A stretch of 64,000 nucleotides of DNA from Owenia fusiformis (GCA_903813345.2 CAIIXF020000006.1:39816848-39880847), one strand, 5' to 3'; numbered from the stretch's first letter, positions 12,301 to 27,300 are shown. Program-made: numbers and translations. Notes: generated by a model from the sequence alone, not told the origin.

Positions 12301-15300
12301 CATTAGGTAGACTGTTCGAATTGTCCAATCAGAGTGGGTTTTCACACCTGCCCAAGTTTCACGTAAAACTTCCCGCGTCGCTTTTGCATTCTCTGCAATT
12401 AAATTGAATGAATGTCAATTGTGAATGGAGATTCGTAAAGTAAGATAACACTTTTAACTTGAAAATTATCAACAATTGTTGCATCACATCTTTTGTTTTT
12501 TGCTATTTAAATCAAGTCAAGAATTATTAAAGGCCCTATATAAAATTTAAATAACTTTGGATTATACATTTATTTGCATGATTATACATTTATTTGCATG
12601 ATTATTCATTAGAGCCTTTAAAGCACATTTTTGATCTAAATACCTCAACTCTACCAATATAAAGAGCCATTCCTTTGTTATATGTAAAAGTTAAAGGCTT
12701 ATTAAAGGTTTACTTTTGTTTTATGGCTGCCACATCTGTAAATGGGTTGGATTAATGTTCAATATTCATAAAAAGTGTTTATAAATTGCTCTAATGAAAA
12801 GATGCAGGTGAATTCTTATCATTAATTTTGTATTTCTTATCTTCACCATGAGTATTTTCTGGGCATAAATACAGTGGTTTTTATATGTTTTCTTTAAAGT
12901 TTCGGGTAAATTAAAAAAATAGAAAAAGGAATTGAATGTCCTAAGTCCTGTGGAGAAGCCTGCAGCCTCTGGAACAAATGCTAATACCACTTGTGTTTAT
13001 TTATTTTATTCTATTTTTTATTTCATTAAAACATTATAACATTTGGACATGTCAGTGTTCAGCATATTACCTTGATCGGGAGAAATGTTTTGCATGCATT
13101 ATTTCCGTCAAAAAAATAAATAAATAAATAGCAGTCACTATTTGTTTACTGTACCTGCATTGTATACACATTGCTTGAGGAAATGAGTAATTTAGATAAT
13201 AATTATTATGTAACATGCCTATGATCAACAGACAATTAACTTGTGTTTAAAATATTAATTTAATTATAGGTGATACTGGGAATTTATTTTTTTTCATTGA
13301 TGAAATCAAATATATTGGAATCAGATATATTGATTGTAATAAGTACTAAAAGTTTCATCAGTTCCAAAATCAGCCTAAAGTTAACACATCTTAAAATGTA
13401 GCAAAATTAATATGATAACATTTGAGGTGAATCTCCTTTCACCATGGATGGATTGTTTTGATTTTAAATATATTTCAAATCTGGCTGTTCTAGAACTTGG
13501 AATAATTAGAGGAAGTTAGTCTAAAAAGTCAAATATGACACAGCTGTATCAGTTTTAATCTTCTTAATAGAGAGCTTTCAATATAAGTTATCATCAATAT
13601 TTTGACTTTGTCACTTAACTTGTATTGTTGTAAAATACCATATTGACTTTGTCCTTGTACAATTAATTGTAAAATACTTGCTCACCTGTGGTGTCTGTTA
13701 TTACAACAAATATGATAAACTTTTCATTTTTAACTCCACTGCAGACATCACTTTCAAGGTGAACAAATTTGAAATCATCCAAATAATTGTTTTGGAAACG
13801 TAAATTGTAAAATTCCACTGGAACTTTAGATGCATTTGTTCTTTCAACTATTTGTGGTACATCTTTGATTTGGACATGTGCACATTCTTTGTATGTCGAG
13901 TTTGGTGTTTCAATGTTTTGGCTACTCCTCGTTTCTTGTAACCCTGTCTCGATTTTGTCTATCTTCGCAGCTTGTTCCTGAATAAGATTTGTTTGTTCAT
14001 CGAGCTTCAGTTCAGATGATTTAGCCAGTCTAATCAGCTCTTTGATGTCATTTTGTGTCTTTATATTTTCCTCATTTCCATGATTTGGTTGATAAGTTGG
14101 AACTGGTGTTTTGTGGTGTTCCCTCTCTTCCAATTTGTTATTCTGTGTTTTATATAAAGTTTTAAAGTTAATGAAACTAACAATTATTAGAATGATAAAT
14201 AGTAATAGTAATGGAGTCTGCCATCGTCGCATTTTTACTTGTTGTAATTTTGTCGCTTGTCCAAATGTCCATATGCTGTATGTGCCTTAAATTAAACCAA
14301 TGTGAGTTTACCACACCAATTAGTGTACATGGGCACGTGCAATACATACATGTACACATATAGTTTCATTTTTGAATTGATTGCGACCTGCAGTGCTTCT
14401 GGGGTTATTCACTTAGTCTCCATCAATGATCTCATTATTTTTTAATTTTATAATTATAATTACACTTCTATTCAGCAACTAATAAGTACAGAGTTCAATT
14501 TTGTATGCACTTTCTAACAGTATACTATATTGTATATAGATTGAATGGGAAATGTTAAAAATGAACCTTAAAAATTGAATGTACTTTTTCAATCTTTTCA
14601 TCGTTGTCATGCAAGTCTTGACTAAATAGAAAAAAGAATTAATTTTCAAGCTATATTGATTATATACAGATTTTTTATTCGTACCAACATAGAAAACATT
14701 AAAGGCAGCATGTAAAGTTAAACAACTGATGCTGCTAAGTCTGACTTATTGCTATTAAAATTGGAGATGTGAACCTTTTTTCAATATCTTTTGAAACTGA
14801 CTAATAACATGAAAAATTGTGAACTTTTAGAATAAATTCTGGTATATGGTAACACACTTTTGAAGGAATTATGTGTGCTTGAATGTACATTCTGAATATT
14901 CTTATCTATTTTAAGTTGAAAAATTGAAAACAATCAATAGAAAAATGAGAGAAAAAATTATCATGTGTGCAGAGAATATTGTATTTAAAGTGTTAAGTTT
15001 CATTTTAGACTAATGTGTCATGTTTTGATTCAATGGTTAATAATAGAAATATATATATTGAAATTAAAAATGTTTAAATTATGAATCAATCAAGATTTTT
15101 ACTCACGTTTTATCACTTAATGTATACACAAGAAAAAGGCACTGAACAAAAATTCCTGGGAATTTTATTTTTAAAAATTGGTGGAGACTTAATTTGGTGG
15201 TTTCTATCCATCCGCCAAATCTGCCAAATTAAAATGGCTATCAAATTAAAGCAATTTACAGTATACAACACACAACCTCTGTGTGTTTATTCAATTTTAA

Positions 15301-18300
15301 AAATGGGAACATATTGTAAAAATGGTGACATATTGTAATAATATGTGAATGGCAGTTGGTGTTTGGAGTTTGTTGGTTGGTGTTTGTTGTCTGTAACAAA
15401 TGGCAGGTAGTGACATTTTTCATGTTAATACCTTGTTTAGATAATTCAAATAATTTTCTTAGGTTTTATATATGGGGACTGTTTTAAGGCATTCTCTTAT
15501 AACACTTAAATGGCACACCTTAAATCATATATTTTCATGGATCAGGGGTTTAATATAATTTTTACAACAGGCTAGATAAATGAAAACAACAGGCAAAATT
15601 AATGGAAATTATGAATTAAACTTGGAAAAGTTGAAAATTCCCTAAAAACAACAGGAGATTTTGTGAAAACAACTAGATAAATGAAAACAACATGCAAAAT
15701 CAATGGAAATTTTAAATTTAACTTGGAAAAGTTGAAAATTCCCTGAAAACAACAGGAGATTCTTTGAAAACAACTGGTGAAAATTGTGTGTTACCTGCTA
15801 CTAATTAAACCCCTAAGGATAATTCTGTATTATTTCAGGGCTTACAAATGATGAGATAGAAACACAGTTTACAAAGTATGACATCAAAAGACTAGAGCTC
15901 TACTCACAGAATATGGTGCATATAATCTGTGTTTGTATTTTCACGAATAATTCAATCTTATTCTAGGGTTGACAAATGATGAGATAGATACACAATTTAC
16001 AAAGTATGACATCAAAAGACTAGAGCTCTACTCACAGAATATGGTGCATATAATCTGTGTTTGTATTTTCACGAATAATTCAATCTTATTCTAGGGTTGA
16101 CAAATGATGAGATAGAAACACAGTTTACAAAGTATGACATCAAAAGACTAGAGCTCTACTCACAGAATATGGTGCATATAATCTGTGTTTGTATTTTCAC
16201 GAATAATTCAATCTTATTCTAGGGCTTACAAATGATGAGATAGATACACAGTTTACAAAGTATGACATCAAAAGACTTGAGCTCTACTCACAGAATATGG
16301 TAGACTATCACCTCATCATGGACCTCCTGCCAGCCATCAGCCGACTCTTCTTCCTTTACAAATTGGACCTCCACCTCAGTGCAGCACAGTCCGTATGTAT
16401 ACACTGTGCTTCTATTTCACTTGTTAGGTTAAAGGCCTTAGCAAGGATTTTTTTTTATGTCAATGTAATTACTACAAGAAATAAACTGACTCTCACATTG
16501 CAATGAATTAAACAATCTTGGATTAACTTTTTATGAAAAAAATATGAATGAAATAATTTTGGATTTACTTTTTATTAGGTCAAGGCGAAAAAAAAATTTG
16601 CTTCATTTCAATGCCTTTTAGAAAGTAAGGACCCACAATCAATGACTTTTTGTTTGATTCAAGGCCCTTTTATTAAGTCAAGACACCAGAAATGTTTTTT
16701 TTCGAGGCCTTTTTGTAAGTTCTAGGCCCATAGCAGTTAGTTTGTGTACTTCTACTATAAGCCTTTTTGGCTCACACAGTGAGCCTATGGGATTGACCAG
16801 GCGTCCGTCCGTCCGTCCGTTGGTCCGTCCGTCCGTCCGTCTGTCCGTCCGTCCGTCCGTCAACATTGGCCGCACAAATTAAAACTGCTATTCGGATTGA
16901 GTCATATCCACATTCATTTTATGCATATCCATATTGCCTATTTGACCTATCATCGCCATTTCCCAAGTTCGCCCGGTTTCCGAGAAATTGCGGATTTTGA
17001 CGTCAAAAAGTCAAATTTTCTGTAAATACTAGACACTTTGTTGAAGTAGAACTTCAAATAACTTTTAGTAGTTGGTGTATATGCAACTTATGTCCTCTGA
17101 AGATTTCAAAGCTCTTGGAATTACGGTTTTTGGTGTTTACTCTCTAAAATTTGAAAAAAAGTAGGACTTAGTCATTTTCAGGAAACTTTCTCATGTATAA
17201 AGTCAATGGCAGGTTTTGTGATTGACAAGATTCTTAAAGTTTGCCTTATACTTGATCATTTCCTGCAATAAATTACATCATTAATAGATTTAACACTGCC
17301 CCCAGGATTCCGTGTTTGCAGAGCGCGGACGGAATTTGCCTCTGCCCGCGGAATTGCAGAATCAACTATTTTGGTCAATTTCCGCGGAATTTTCCGCAGA
17401 ATCCATATATTTTCCCAAAAGTTTAAAAAGTCAGTCTTACCTGTAACAATTTGACACGTTTTCAGTCAAATCCCTTGCAGAAATAACCCAAATTATGCGA
17501 AGTGAAAATTCTAAACGCCATCGTTTGATTTCTGCCGTTAGATGGCAGCATGTATGTAGTGACTGACTACCTGACTATCACGATATTTTCCCGTTTACTG
17601 GTTCGAAAACCATTAATATCCGCGGAATTTCTGCAGAATTAGCCCTTTCTTCTTGCAGAATTCACTAATTTCACTTGCAGAATTGAGCATTTTAACTTGC
17701 AGAAAACTGGGGGGAGTGATTTAAGCATTCCCTACATATTTCTCAATATATGTCAGCATCAAATTTTTACCGTTTTTGAGATATTTGACGTCAAAAAACA
17801 GTAAAAATAAGTTATTTTTCAACTTGCTTCAATTTGACCAATTTTTTTTTAAAAATCATCTACAAGTTGCCAGGAGTTCAAATCTGACATTAGTTTTAAG
17901 ATTTGACCTTTACTTGACCTTCAGTGACCTTCGAAAGGTCGAAAAAGTTGATTTTTTGGATGTAGATTTTGGTCAGCTTTATCACAAAAGACCTTACTGA
18001 GCTCTGAATAAGTAAAATTTTCAAGGTCAAAGGTCATCAAACTAGGTCACACAACTATGCTATCTAAGTTTGAGACTACAAATCCAAGTCAATATTTTTG
18101 TTTGAAAGTCAGGATATAAATTCCTCTGAAGGTTCCAAACTGTGTGAGCACAGGACCGTGGGTCCTTCATTGTTATGTCTAGGCCCCAGTCATAAATGTT
18201 TTTTTTTATTTGTAGGCCCTCCTGTTAGGGCTAGGCCTACAACATAAAAGTGTTGACAAACTAGAGAAAGAGCTTGATCTCCCAGCAAGCCAGCTGCTTG

Positions 18301-21300
18301 GTCTTTTTAACAGAACTATAAGGAAAGTTGTTCAGGTGAGAAATATTGCATTTCATTAGTTAATATGTATTTCAGGTGAGAAATATTGCATTTAATTAAT
18401 TAGTATGTATTTCAGGTGAGAAATATTGTATTTAATTAATTAGTATATATTTATATTTTTTATTGGCATCACCTCAATAATGTCAGAACATTCAATAAAC
18501 AAAGATATTTGTGCGATTTAACTGTATTATATAACAAGCAAAAGTTGTGACATATTGTTACAATCTCCATTTTTGTGACGGTTTGGCATCTGGCATTTGG
18601 CTCTCAGCATCTGTAACAAATGGCAGGTGGTGGCTTTTGTATGTTAACTCATTGTTTATCTTTTAAAAGAACCGCATGAACTCAAAATAATGGCTCTGAT
18701 ATTTTGGGTCTTTTAGCAATGATCAGAAAAAATCATTGGTCATAATCCTTAAACCTCAGTCACATCTGCTCTATGATGGGCGTATGGGGGCCATAGCCTC
18801 AAAAAACAATATAGAAAATCTACATTGTACTGTTTATCCTTATATTTTTTGCTGCATATTTCTCTTGATTTTGGGAAGCCATGTGCAGCTGCCAACTTGC
18901 CATAGTTCATATGTGACTGAGGCATAAGCTTGGCATACAGCTAACCTATTGAGTCTATGATGTTTCTAGAACCTAAAGGGCATGCAGGAGAAAGCGATCG
19001 AACAGGAACTAGTAGAAGGAAAAGAGATCACCATGGAGCCAGTCAAACAAACTATGGAGGAAGAGTTGGTAAGTTGATTTGCATTCATTTGATTTGATTG
19101 ATATTCCAGGGCACAGTAAAACAAAGTACATGTTAAGTGGAACACCTATAAGTTGAACACCATTGTAACTGTAGGTGGAACACTTTTCATGACCAGTCTC
19201 ATGACCAATTCAGTGGCGTAGGAACAATGTACGCCAAAACGCCAGTGCGTAGTGTTGAAAAGTGAGAATAAAAATGACTTTTTAACTTTTTAACAGATTG
19301 AATTCCCTTACCAATATGCTTTATTTCATGAAAATCGAGCCACTACTGACTGTCTTATAAATACAACTTCGCCAAATATTCGTGAATCGCGTTCTCTTCA
19401 CGAATTTGAGAGGAAAACTGTTTTTTTCAAAAACTACTTGATGAATACCTTTGACATTTTTTTCTGCATTTTCCGTAATACTTATGCTCATTATGGTATC
19501 ATATAAATATAATGATGAACCTCTTTAAAAGATGTATATTTTTTTTATTCTCCCCTACCCCAATTTTTCAATTTCACTCGATTTATATTCCGTTGCTATG
19601 CAAAATCATAGACACGAAATTATAGTTAAGTCAACAATTATCTATTTTCTTACTAAATCACTAATTGTTATTGGTAGTACTTTTTGAAATATGGATGTTA
19701 AAGACAAAAACAACTTGAAAATGCTGTATATTCAATTACACGTTCCATTGATTTCAGTTCTAGAAAAGCGATAACCTAGTTTTTTTCATTTGAAAAATAA
19801 TGGATTCTTGTTTTAAAACATTTTTTGGCATCCCCTAAGTCACGTTGACCTCGATTTGACCTTTGTGGTGGGTGTGTTTATTTGTTTCATTGATCACGAA
19901 TGCGTTTCTTTATATCAATTGATCAAACTAGTTTCTTTAATCTGTACGTATTGTATTGCACGGTACACGATGGAATCCGACAATACTATATATCTTAATT
20001 CAATTATTCGAAAATGATCAAAAAATCTCTAATTGTTTTTTGGAAATTGGTCGTCTCAATCGTTCGAGACATTAGCAAAGTGAGAATGATTTGTGTCGAG
20101 ATTTAAAAGATAGGCTTTCCAAGGTGATTTTAAATGATGAAAATCATTCGAACATTTTAAAGCACATTAAAAAGGTATCGGGGATTTAAAGCTTGCATAT
20201 GAAATCGAAACGCCAACCTATACGTATGACCAATCGCCCATACAAATGCATCGCTTAAGTATTTCCGTTCACATTTAGGTTGTGAATATAGCAAGCTTAA
20301 AATCTCTGTTACCATAAAATGACGTTTTATGAGCATAATATAGGCGTTTTGATATAGAATATTGACATAATTGTTTCTTTTTTTTGCGGGATTTTTGGCG
20401 TAGTGTTGAATTTACACCTTCCTACGCCCCTGCAATTTAATACTTCATATTAAATTAACCTTTTTAAAACTCCAAAATCACTTGCCGTACTAAATGTGGT
20501 CTTTTGTATTTTGTTTATTTTGAGTTTAATCTATAGAAATAATTATACAAATAGATGAATACATAAAACATATTTATTTACAATTATTTAAACTCATTAT
20601 CTACAAGAATTTTTTTTATATTTATTTTATTTATGTACACAGATCACTTATATAAGGTACAAATACATGTAGGCTATGTCCTACACAAATGTGAATCCCA
20701 TAGATATGTAAAAAAAGAATTGTGTATAATGTCGGTGCATATAGCCAGATGATCGAAGAAATATAGAACTACGAATGGATTATTATAGATATATATAATT
20801 CTATTGAGGTGAATACTCGAAGGTATATATAATTATGTTATACTGGACTAAGTCAAGACTGATGAATATGATTTAAACAAAAGTCACGTGACTTCCGTTT
20901 AATGTCCTTATTATTAAGTCACAGTGTGAGGAATAAGACATTGATATATTATAAAGAACAAGTCTCAATTTGGAGAACAGTCTCCCAAGCTAATAATTTT
21001 TTTATGAAGAATCTAGAAATATCACTCAAATTAAATTATGACTATTCAAAAGAAGACATTCAAATCTATATTATGTAAAAAAATGAAAATTTTCTGAGGC
21101 AGGGGTAACGCTCAATTAGAGAGATGAACTTCGTTCTATAAACCGAGAATAGTCCTTTATATAATTTAACCTGACAACTGCACCTCACAGACTACTTAGT
21201 TGGATGAAGGGTAGTAGTAGTTGCAAATACTGTACGATATATACATTTATATGCTTTCTATACTATGTAAGACAGTGTGACTAATATGTATAATTCAATA

Positions 21301-24300
21301 AAATACAAGTCTCGATTTAGAGAAGAAGAGTGTACTGAGCTATAATTTTTTCATGAAAAATCTAGAAATATCACCTTAATTAAATCATGACTATTCAAAA
21401 AAAGACATTCAAATCTATATTATGTAAAAAATCAAAAAATCTTAACCTGACGACTGCACCTCACAGACTACTTAGTTGGACGAAGGGTTGCAATAGTTGC
21501 AAATACTGTACGCTATATACATGTATATGCTGTCTATACTATGTAAGACAGCGTGTAATATGGATAGATCATAATCATGACTATTCAAAAGAAAACATTC
21601 AAATCTATATTATATAAAAAAATAAAAATTTTCTGAGGCAGGGTTAACGTTCAATTAGAGAGATGAACTTTGTTCAATAAACCAAGAATAGTCCTTTATA
21701 TAATTTAACCTGACGACTGCACATCACAGACTACTTAGTTGGATGAAGGGTTACAATAGTTGCACATACTGTACGATATATACATTTATATGCTGTCTAT
21801 ACTATGTAAGACAGTATATAATATGTGTGAAACAAGGCCTTTAACATTTTTTATTTATTCTGTTATTGCTCTTCACTCTCACGTATCTGTTCTTCTACAT
21901 TTTATAAGTATACCATGTCCTGTTTCTGGTTGCGGGTTATTACAACGTACACTATTATGTGTTGCATCACTGCATTCACATGCAGCTTTTGCTTTTTGTC
22001 TTGCTGTCTCCATGTTTGAGTTTTCATTAAAGTATAACCCTGAATCTTCCCCAGCATGTATGGTTTCAGAGGGTACTTTGAATACTGCATAGTCTTTGAT
22101 ATGTTGATAGTTTTTCAGTACATCTGTCAAGTAAGCTAAACATTCAGTTCCAATGGCTAGAGCTCCAAAAATAGTTTCATCTTCAGCACTTTGAAATCCT
22201 GATGTTATGATGTCCCCACTTCCCTTGTATTCCAGGCACACTGTCCCATTTTTGGTCACATCCTCTCTGTTACCCAATAGCTTGCCTTTTTATGTCCCCA
22301 CCACATAGTGTGGGGCCATATTGTCGGCCTAGGCGCGTCTGTCTGTCCGTCTGTCCGTCTGTCTGTCCGTCTGTCTGTCCGTACGTCCGGCAGTTTTCTC
22401 CAAAACCGCTACAGATATCACCTTCAAATTTTCAGGGATAACTTATGAGTGCATACAGATGTGGATGAAAAAAAATTAACTCGATACCTACTTCCTGTCG
22501 GCCATTTTGAAGTCAAATGCTAAAATCCTTGTCTGCAAACTTTAAGAAAAACTGCTTCACAGTTGCTTTTAAAACTTTAACATCTTGTTCAGCTCACTTC
22601 ATTCTAGATCTGATTAGGTTTTGGACCTGCTAGCTCAGTCATGTCAGCCATTTTGAATGTCTTAAGAAAAGTTAGCGCGCGATAATACTTTGTATCATAT
22701 TGAATGGTGTTTTTGAGTTTTCATACTTTAACTATTTAGTAGCTTTATAAATAATTTCAGATGTACTTTGCTGTAAAAGCCTACTTTATTGTTAACAGTA
22801 GTTATATGTGATAATTTTGTAAAAAGAAATCAGCAAAAACTCATAAGGACTTTTTTATTGTCGGCCATTTTGGATTTTTCGGTCCTAAAATCTTGTCTGT
22901 GAAGTCTTGTCTGCGCGTTTTCAGGTGAACCGTTTGGTGGATCAATTTCAAATTTTCAGGGATGATTCTTAGTATAAAAATCTAGATCTCATTAGTTTTT
23001 TGGCATTCTGGGTAAATGTCAAGGCAGCCATTTTGGATTTTCCGTCCTAAAATCTTGTCTGTTAAGTCTTGTCTACTCGTTTTCAGGTGAACTGTTTCGT
23101 AGATCAATTTTAAATTTTCAGGAATGATTCTTAGTATGAAAATCTAGAACTGATTAGTTTTTTTGCATTCTGGGTAAATGTCAAGGCAGCCATTTTGGAT
23201 TTTCCGTCTTAAAATCTTGCCTGTATAGTCTTGTCTACGCGTTTTTAGGAGAACGGTTTGATAGATCAATTTCAAATTTTCAGGGATGATTCTTTGTATG
23301 AAAATCTACATCTGATTACTTTTTTTGCATTTTGCGTAAATGTTAAGGCAGCCATTTTGGATTTTCTGTCCTAAAATCTTGTCTGTAAAGTCTTGTCTAC
23401 CCGTTTTCAGGTGAACCGTTTGGTAGATCAATTTCATATTTTCAGGGATGATTCTTAGTATGAAAATCTACAAACAGATTAGTTTTTTGACATTCTTGGT
23501 AAATGTCAAGGCAGCCATTTTGGATTTTCCATCCTGAAATCTTGTCTGTAAAGTCTTGTTTACATGTTTTCTGGTTAACTGTGTGACGGATCAATTTCAA
23601 ATTTTCAGGGGTGGTTCTTAGTATGAAAATCTAGAACTGACTAAATTTTTGGCATTCTGGGTAAATTTTAAGGTGGCCACTTTGGATTTTCCGTCCTCAA
23701 ATTGTGTTGGTAAAGTCTTGTCTACTCATTTTCAGGATAACCATTTCACGGGATCACCACTTGGTGGGGACATTTTGTACACATTTGTGTTCTTGTGTTT
23801 CAATGTGGTCACCTCCATAGCTTGATACTATGACCCTTGATTCATCTGGGTACAATGTTCCTCCATTTATACCCTGGCTCCAAACCTCCACCCTGACTTT
23901 GATATACCATGCCCAATATTTGGTCGGAGCATTTGGAAACCAAACAAGTGGCCATAATTTTGATAATTTAGTATCTTGACATTCAAAGATTGTGGTACAA
24001 GCTGTATACTCAATAAATGTGTTGGTTGGTCTGTAGAATCTATAATGTGATCGTGAGTTATTCTTGTCAATAGCCATACAATTAATATAAGCCTGTGTAT
24101 ATGGATATTGACAGGCCGTTCGGTCACATTTCATGCATTCTGGTTCCTTCTGGACAAGGTTAGAGCAATACATACAGAAGTCAGAGTCTTCCTTTAAACA
24201 TCTTTGTTCCTGGCTGGCATACAAGGGGCCTGATTTTGTCAATGGGCTAACTGTTGTGTTCAATACTGTGTATTGATCAGCCCCTGGTCGAACCTCTGCC

Positions 24301-27300
24301 CATTTGTTTGTCACATTTGGGACTGATGGCCCCCCAAGTGTAGTTGAGCCATGAAGTGGCCCTTCAATTGTGTCATATGTCAAGTATCCCTGGAAATGGT
24401 CAGGCTCACACATGGTTAATACACAGTCTCCATCAGAACCAATATCAGGTAAATTCACATGCACATAACTTTGTTTGCCCGTTATGTGCTGCCATCTGTT
24501 TTCCCTGTCTCTCGCAATTACAGTTGGCTCATTGGTAGAAGCTGGTGGTATTTGTGTGGTCATCTTTTTATCATCATATGCTTTAATGTTAAGGAAACAG
24601 TAGTCCTCATTCAGTCTGTCAAAGTTAAACCAATATCTTCCCACGATCTTGGCGTCCCCTATGAAAAAGTCACTCTCAAATTGTGATTGACTTCGCTTCT
24701 TTCTTTTTGAGAATCCTTTTCTGAGTGACCCTTCCAGCTCCCATCTCCCTGATGATGGATTCATAGACCAAAGCTTAACATCAGTGGTTGCATTTGGTCC
24801 TATACGGTCAGCGCTTATGGCCATTTCCACATCACCTTCAATGTTAACTTCATTTCCGTCAGCATCTTCAAAGCTCATATGAAACATACCAAAGGTTTGT
24901 AGGTTTGCTGTCTGTCCATTGCTATCCATGAATGTCAGATCTCCAGGCATTGTGTCTACACTGTCAATGTCTCTTGGATCAAGGAAGTTGACACTTGCCT
25001 GAACTTGACCATTATATTGTGTCCCATTTTTGTTATAAAATGCTCCATCAGGGATTATAACTTCTGCCAGGGATGCATTTGAGCTGGTGTTTGCCAGGGT
25101 TAATGTATTGATATCAGAAGAAGATATTTCAACAATTGTATTCTTCCTAAGGATAGGGATATCTCTATAGAGAGTTCCTGTTAAATCATTTGGGATGTAA
25201 ATTATTTTGTTAGTTTCAATGAAATTTTGCTTTTGAAGGCCCTCTTTGATTGTGATAACAAGCCTTGAAGCATCCTTTGGCACAAGGAATGTAAACTCAC
25301 CAGTAGAGCTTGTTTTGGTTACAAATTCATCAAAGAGAAAAATCTCACCAAATTTCAGAGGTATACCTTTGTCTAGTACATCATGCACATAGCCACTTAA
25401 ATATACCTCTGGATCAGATATCAGAACATTCCCAATTACCTCAACTTGGTTACATATCTTACAACCACACTCTATAGTTTCTGCAATGTCAATGGTGTAA
25501 GAACTACATGTCAATGTCCTTAGTTCTTGTTTGATTGGTCCACAGCAATATTCTTCCTTGTTTGTAACAGTTTGCTTTATACATGCGTTACCACGACATT
25601 TCTTAACATCATAGTGGTAGGGTGTTTCTCCATTTTGTGGACAGTTCTTCGGAAGTGGTTTGAGATGTGATATCGGAACAGGATCACAAAAACTGTCGCC
25701 ATCGTCTAAAATAAAATAGAATGTATATTGTACCATGTGTGTAAATAAGTCAGGTTTTTTATATTTTATTTATTCACATAAAATAATGATAGTGTGTACA
25801 CTAAAGTGAGGGATTCTTGCAGGAAAGTCACAATATTTAAATCCTTAACTGTGAATACTGTATTTATATATGGAAAATTAAAATCACATTTGATCCCTAC
25901 CTTTGACAAGGAGTATAGCAGGATTAGAGTAGGCAACACTAAAGTCAGACTGTGCTAGACACATGTAGGAAGCACTGTCATTGGTTGTCACAGCTTGTAT
26001 GATCAGTGTGTTTGTGTTTCCAGTTGATGTCATTTCTTTACCATTTTTGTACCTGTGTTGAACAAATATGATTGTTGTTCATAAATAGATGGCGTTCTTT
26101 TATTATTTGTTTTGTGGACATTAACATTGCTAGTGTAGACTGTTATTACTGTCTTACTGTTTGCTTTATGAATTTTAAAGTATACAACATTTTGATATCT
26201 CATTGTTATTCCTTCGAAAACAAGGTATGAAATAGAAATATGGACATCATCCATCAGCTTACAAAAAACAATGCAAAGGGAGAGAAGAATGTAATGACTT
26301 ATAAAGAACTGGTCAATTTATGTATATATGGACCTACCATGTGTATGTATCTGGGGGTGGTTTGCCAATAGCTTTACATGTAAAGTTAACATCGTCCCCA
26401 ACAAGGGCAACTTTACTCAAAGGATGGTGTGTTACTTCTATTCCCTCTAAAATACAGAATCAGAAGTTTTAAAATGCATAAATAAGGCTTAAATAATATT
26501 TGAATCACACACAGTAAGATTCTTTGTCTTATGGCAAACTTACAAATTGGAATTGTTTATTTTGGCTTTAAAGAGAGAATCAGATCGAGCAAGCAGTTAA
26601 CAAAAAATTCTTTAAATTTTCAAATATTTCTGGCTTATGTCACATCTAAGAAAACATGAGTGATAAAAATATGATTTCAAAACAAATTGAATATAATGGC
26701 CACTAATTCAAAAAGATTTGTAAAGCATGTTTGTCTTAGGTTATGAATTCAAGTTCAGTATGACCGAAAAATGTGATAAAAATATGTGTATAAAGGATCA
26801 TTAAAGAAGTAAAAGGCTCACTTCCATTCAAAAGTTAACAGTAGATTAAATAGTGTTTTGTTTGGTGTCCCTTGAAATCGGTCTAGCTAGTTTTCTTAAT
26901 GTCAACGTATTCAACTAAATTGTTAACAATTTGGACAAGGAAGTTAAAATAGCAGAATCTAGACATTTCATTGGATCATCTTGATTTTATTTAACTTAAC
27001 ATATCAGGTAGAGCAATTTAAAGGTGATATTACATATTAACACTTTTGGCGAAGTAACAAGTTTAAGGCCATTTCAAAGTCAAATTAACTGCAAGTTAAA
27101 AGCATCCTATCAATCCCAAACTTAAAATATGTTCCAACGTGTGATCACAAACAAAAGGAGAGATTTAAAATATGTAAAGAAAGGGATATCAAATTAAAAA
27201 ATAGTTTTGTTGCAGTACTTATACATTTTTTATTTTATATTACGTGCAAAAGTCAATGTTTTTGCTATAAATCGGGCAACAATGGTCTACACGACCTGTA

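Noticed and set aside
24344-24686. Plus-strand open frames opposite the CILP core
   Set aside because: Shadows of the minus-strand coding exon, repeated in the same place opposite copy 3.
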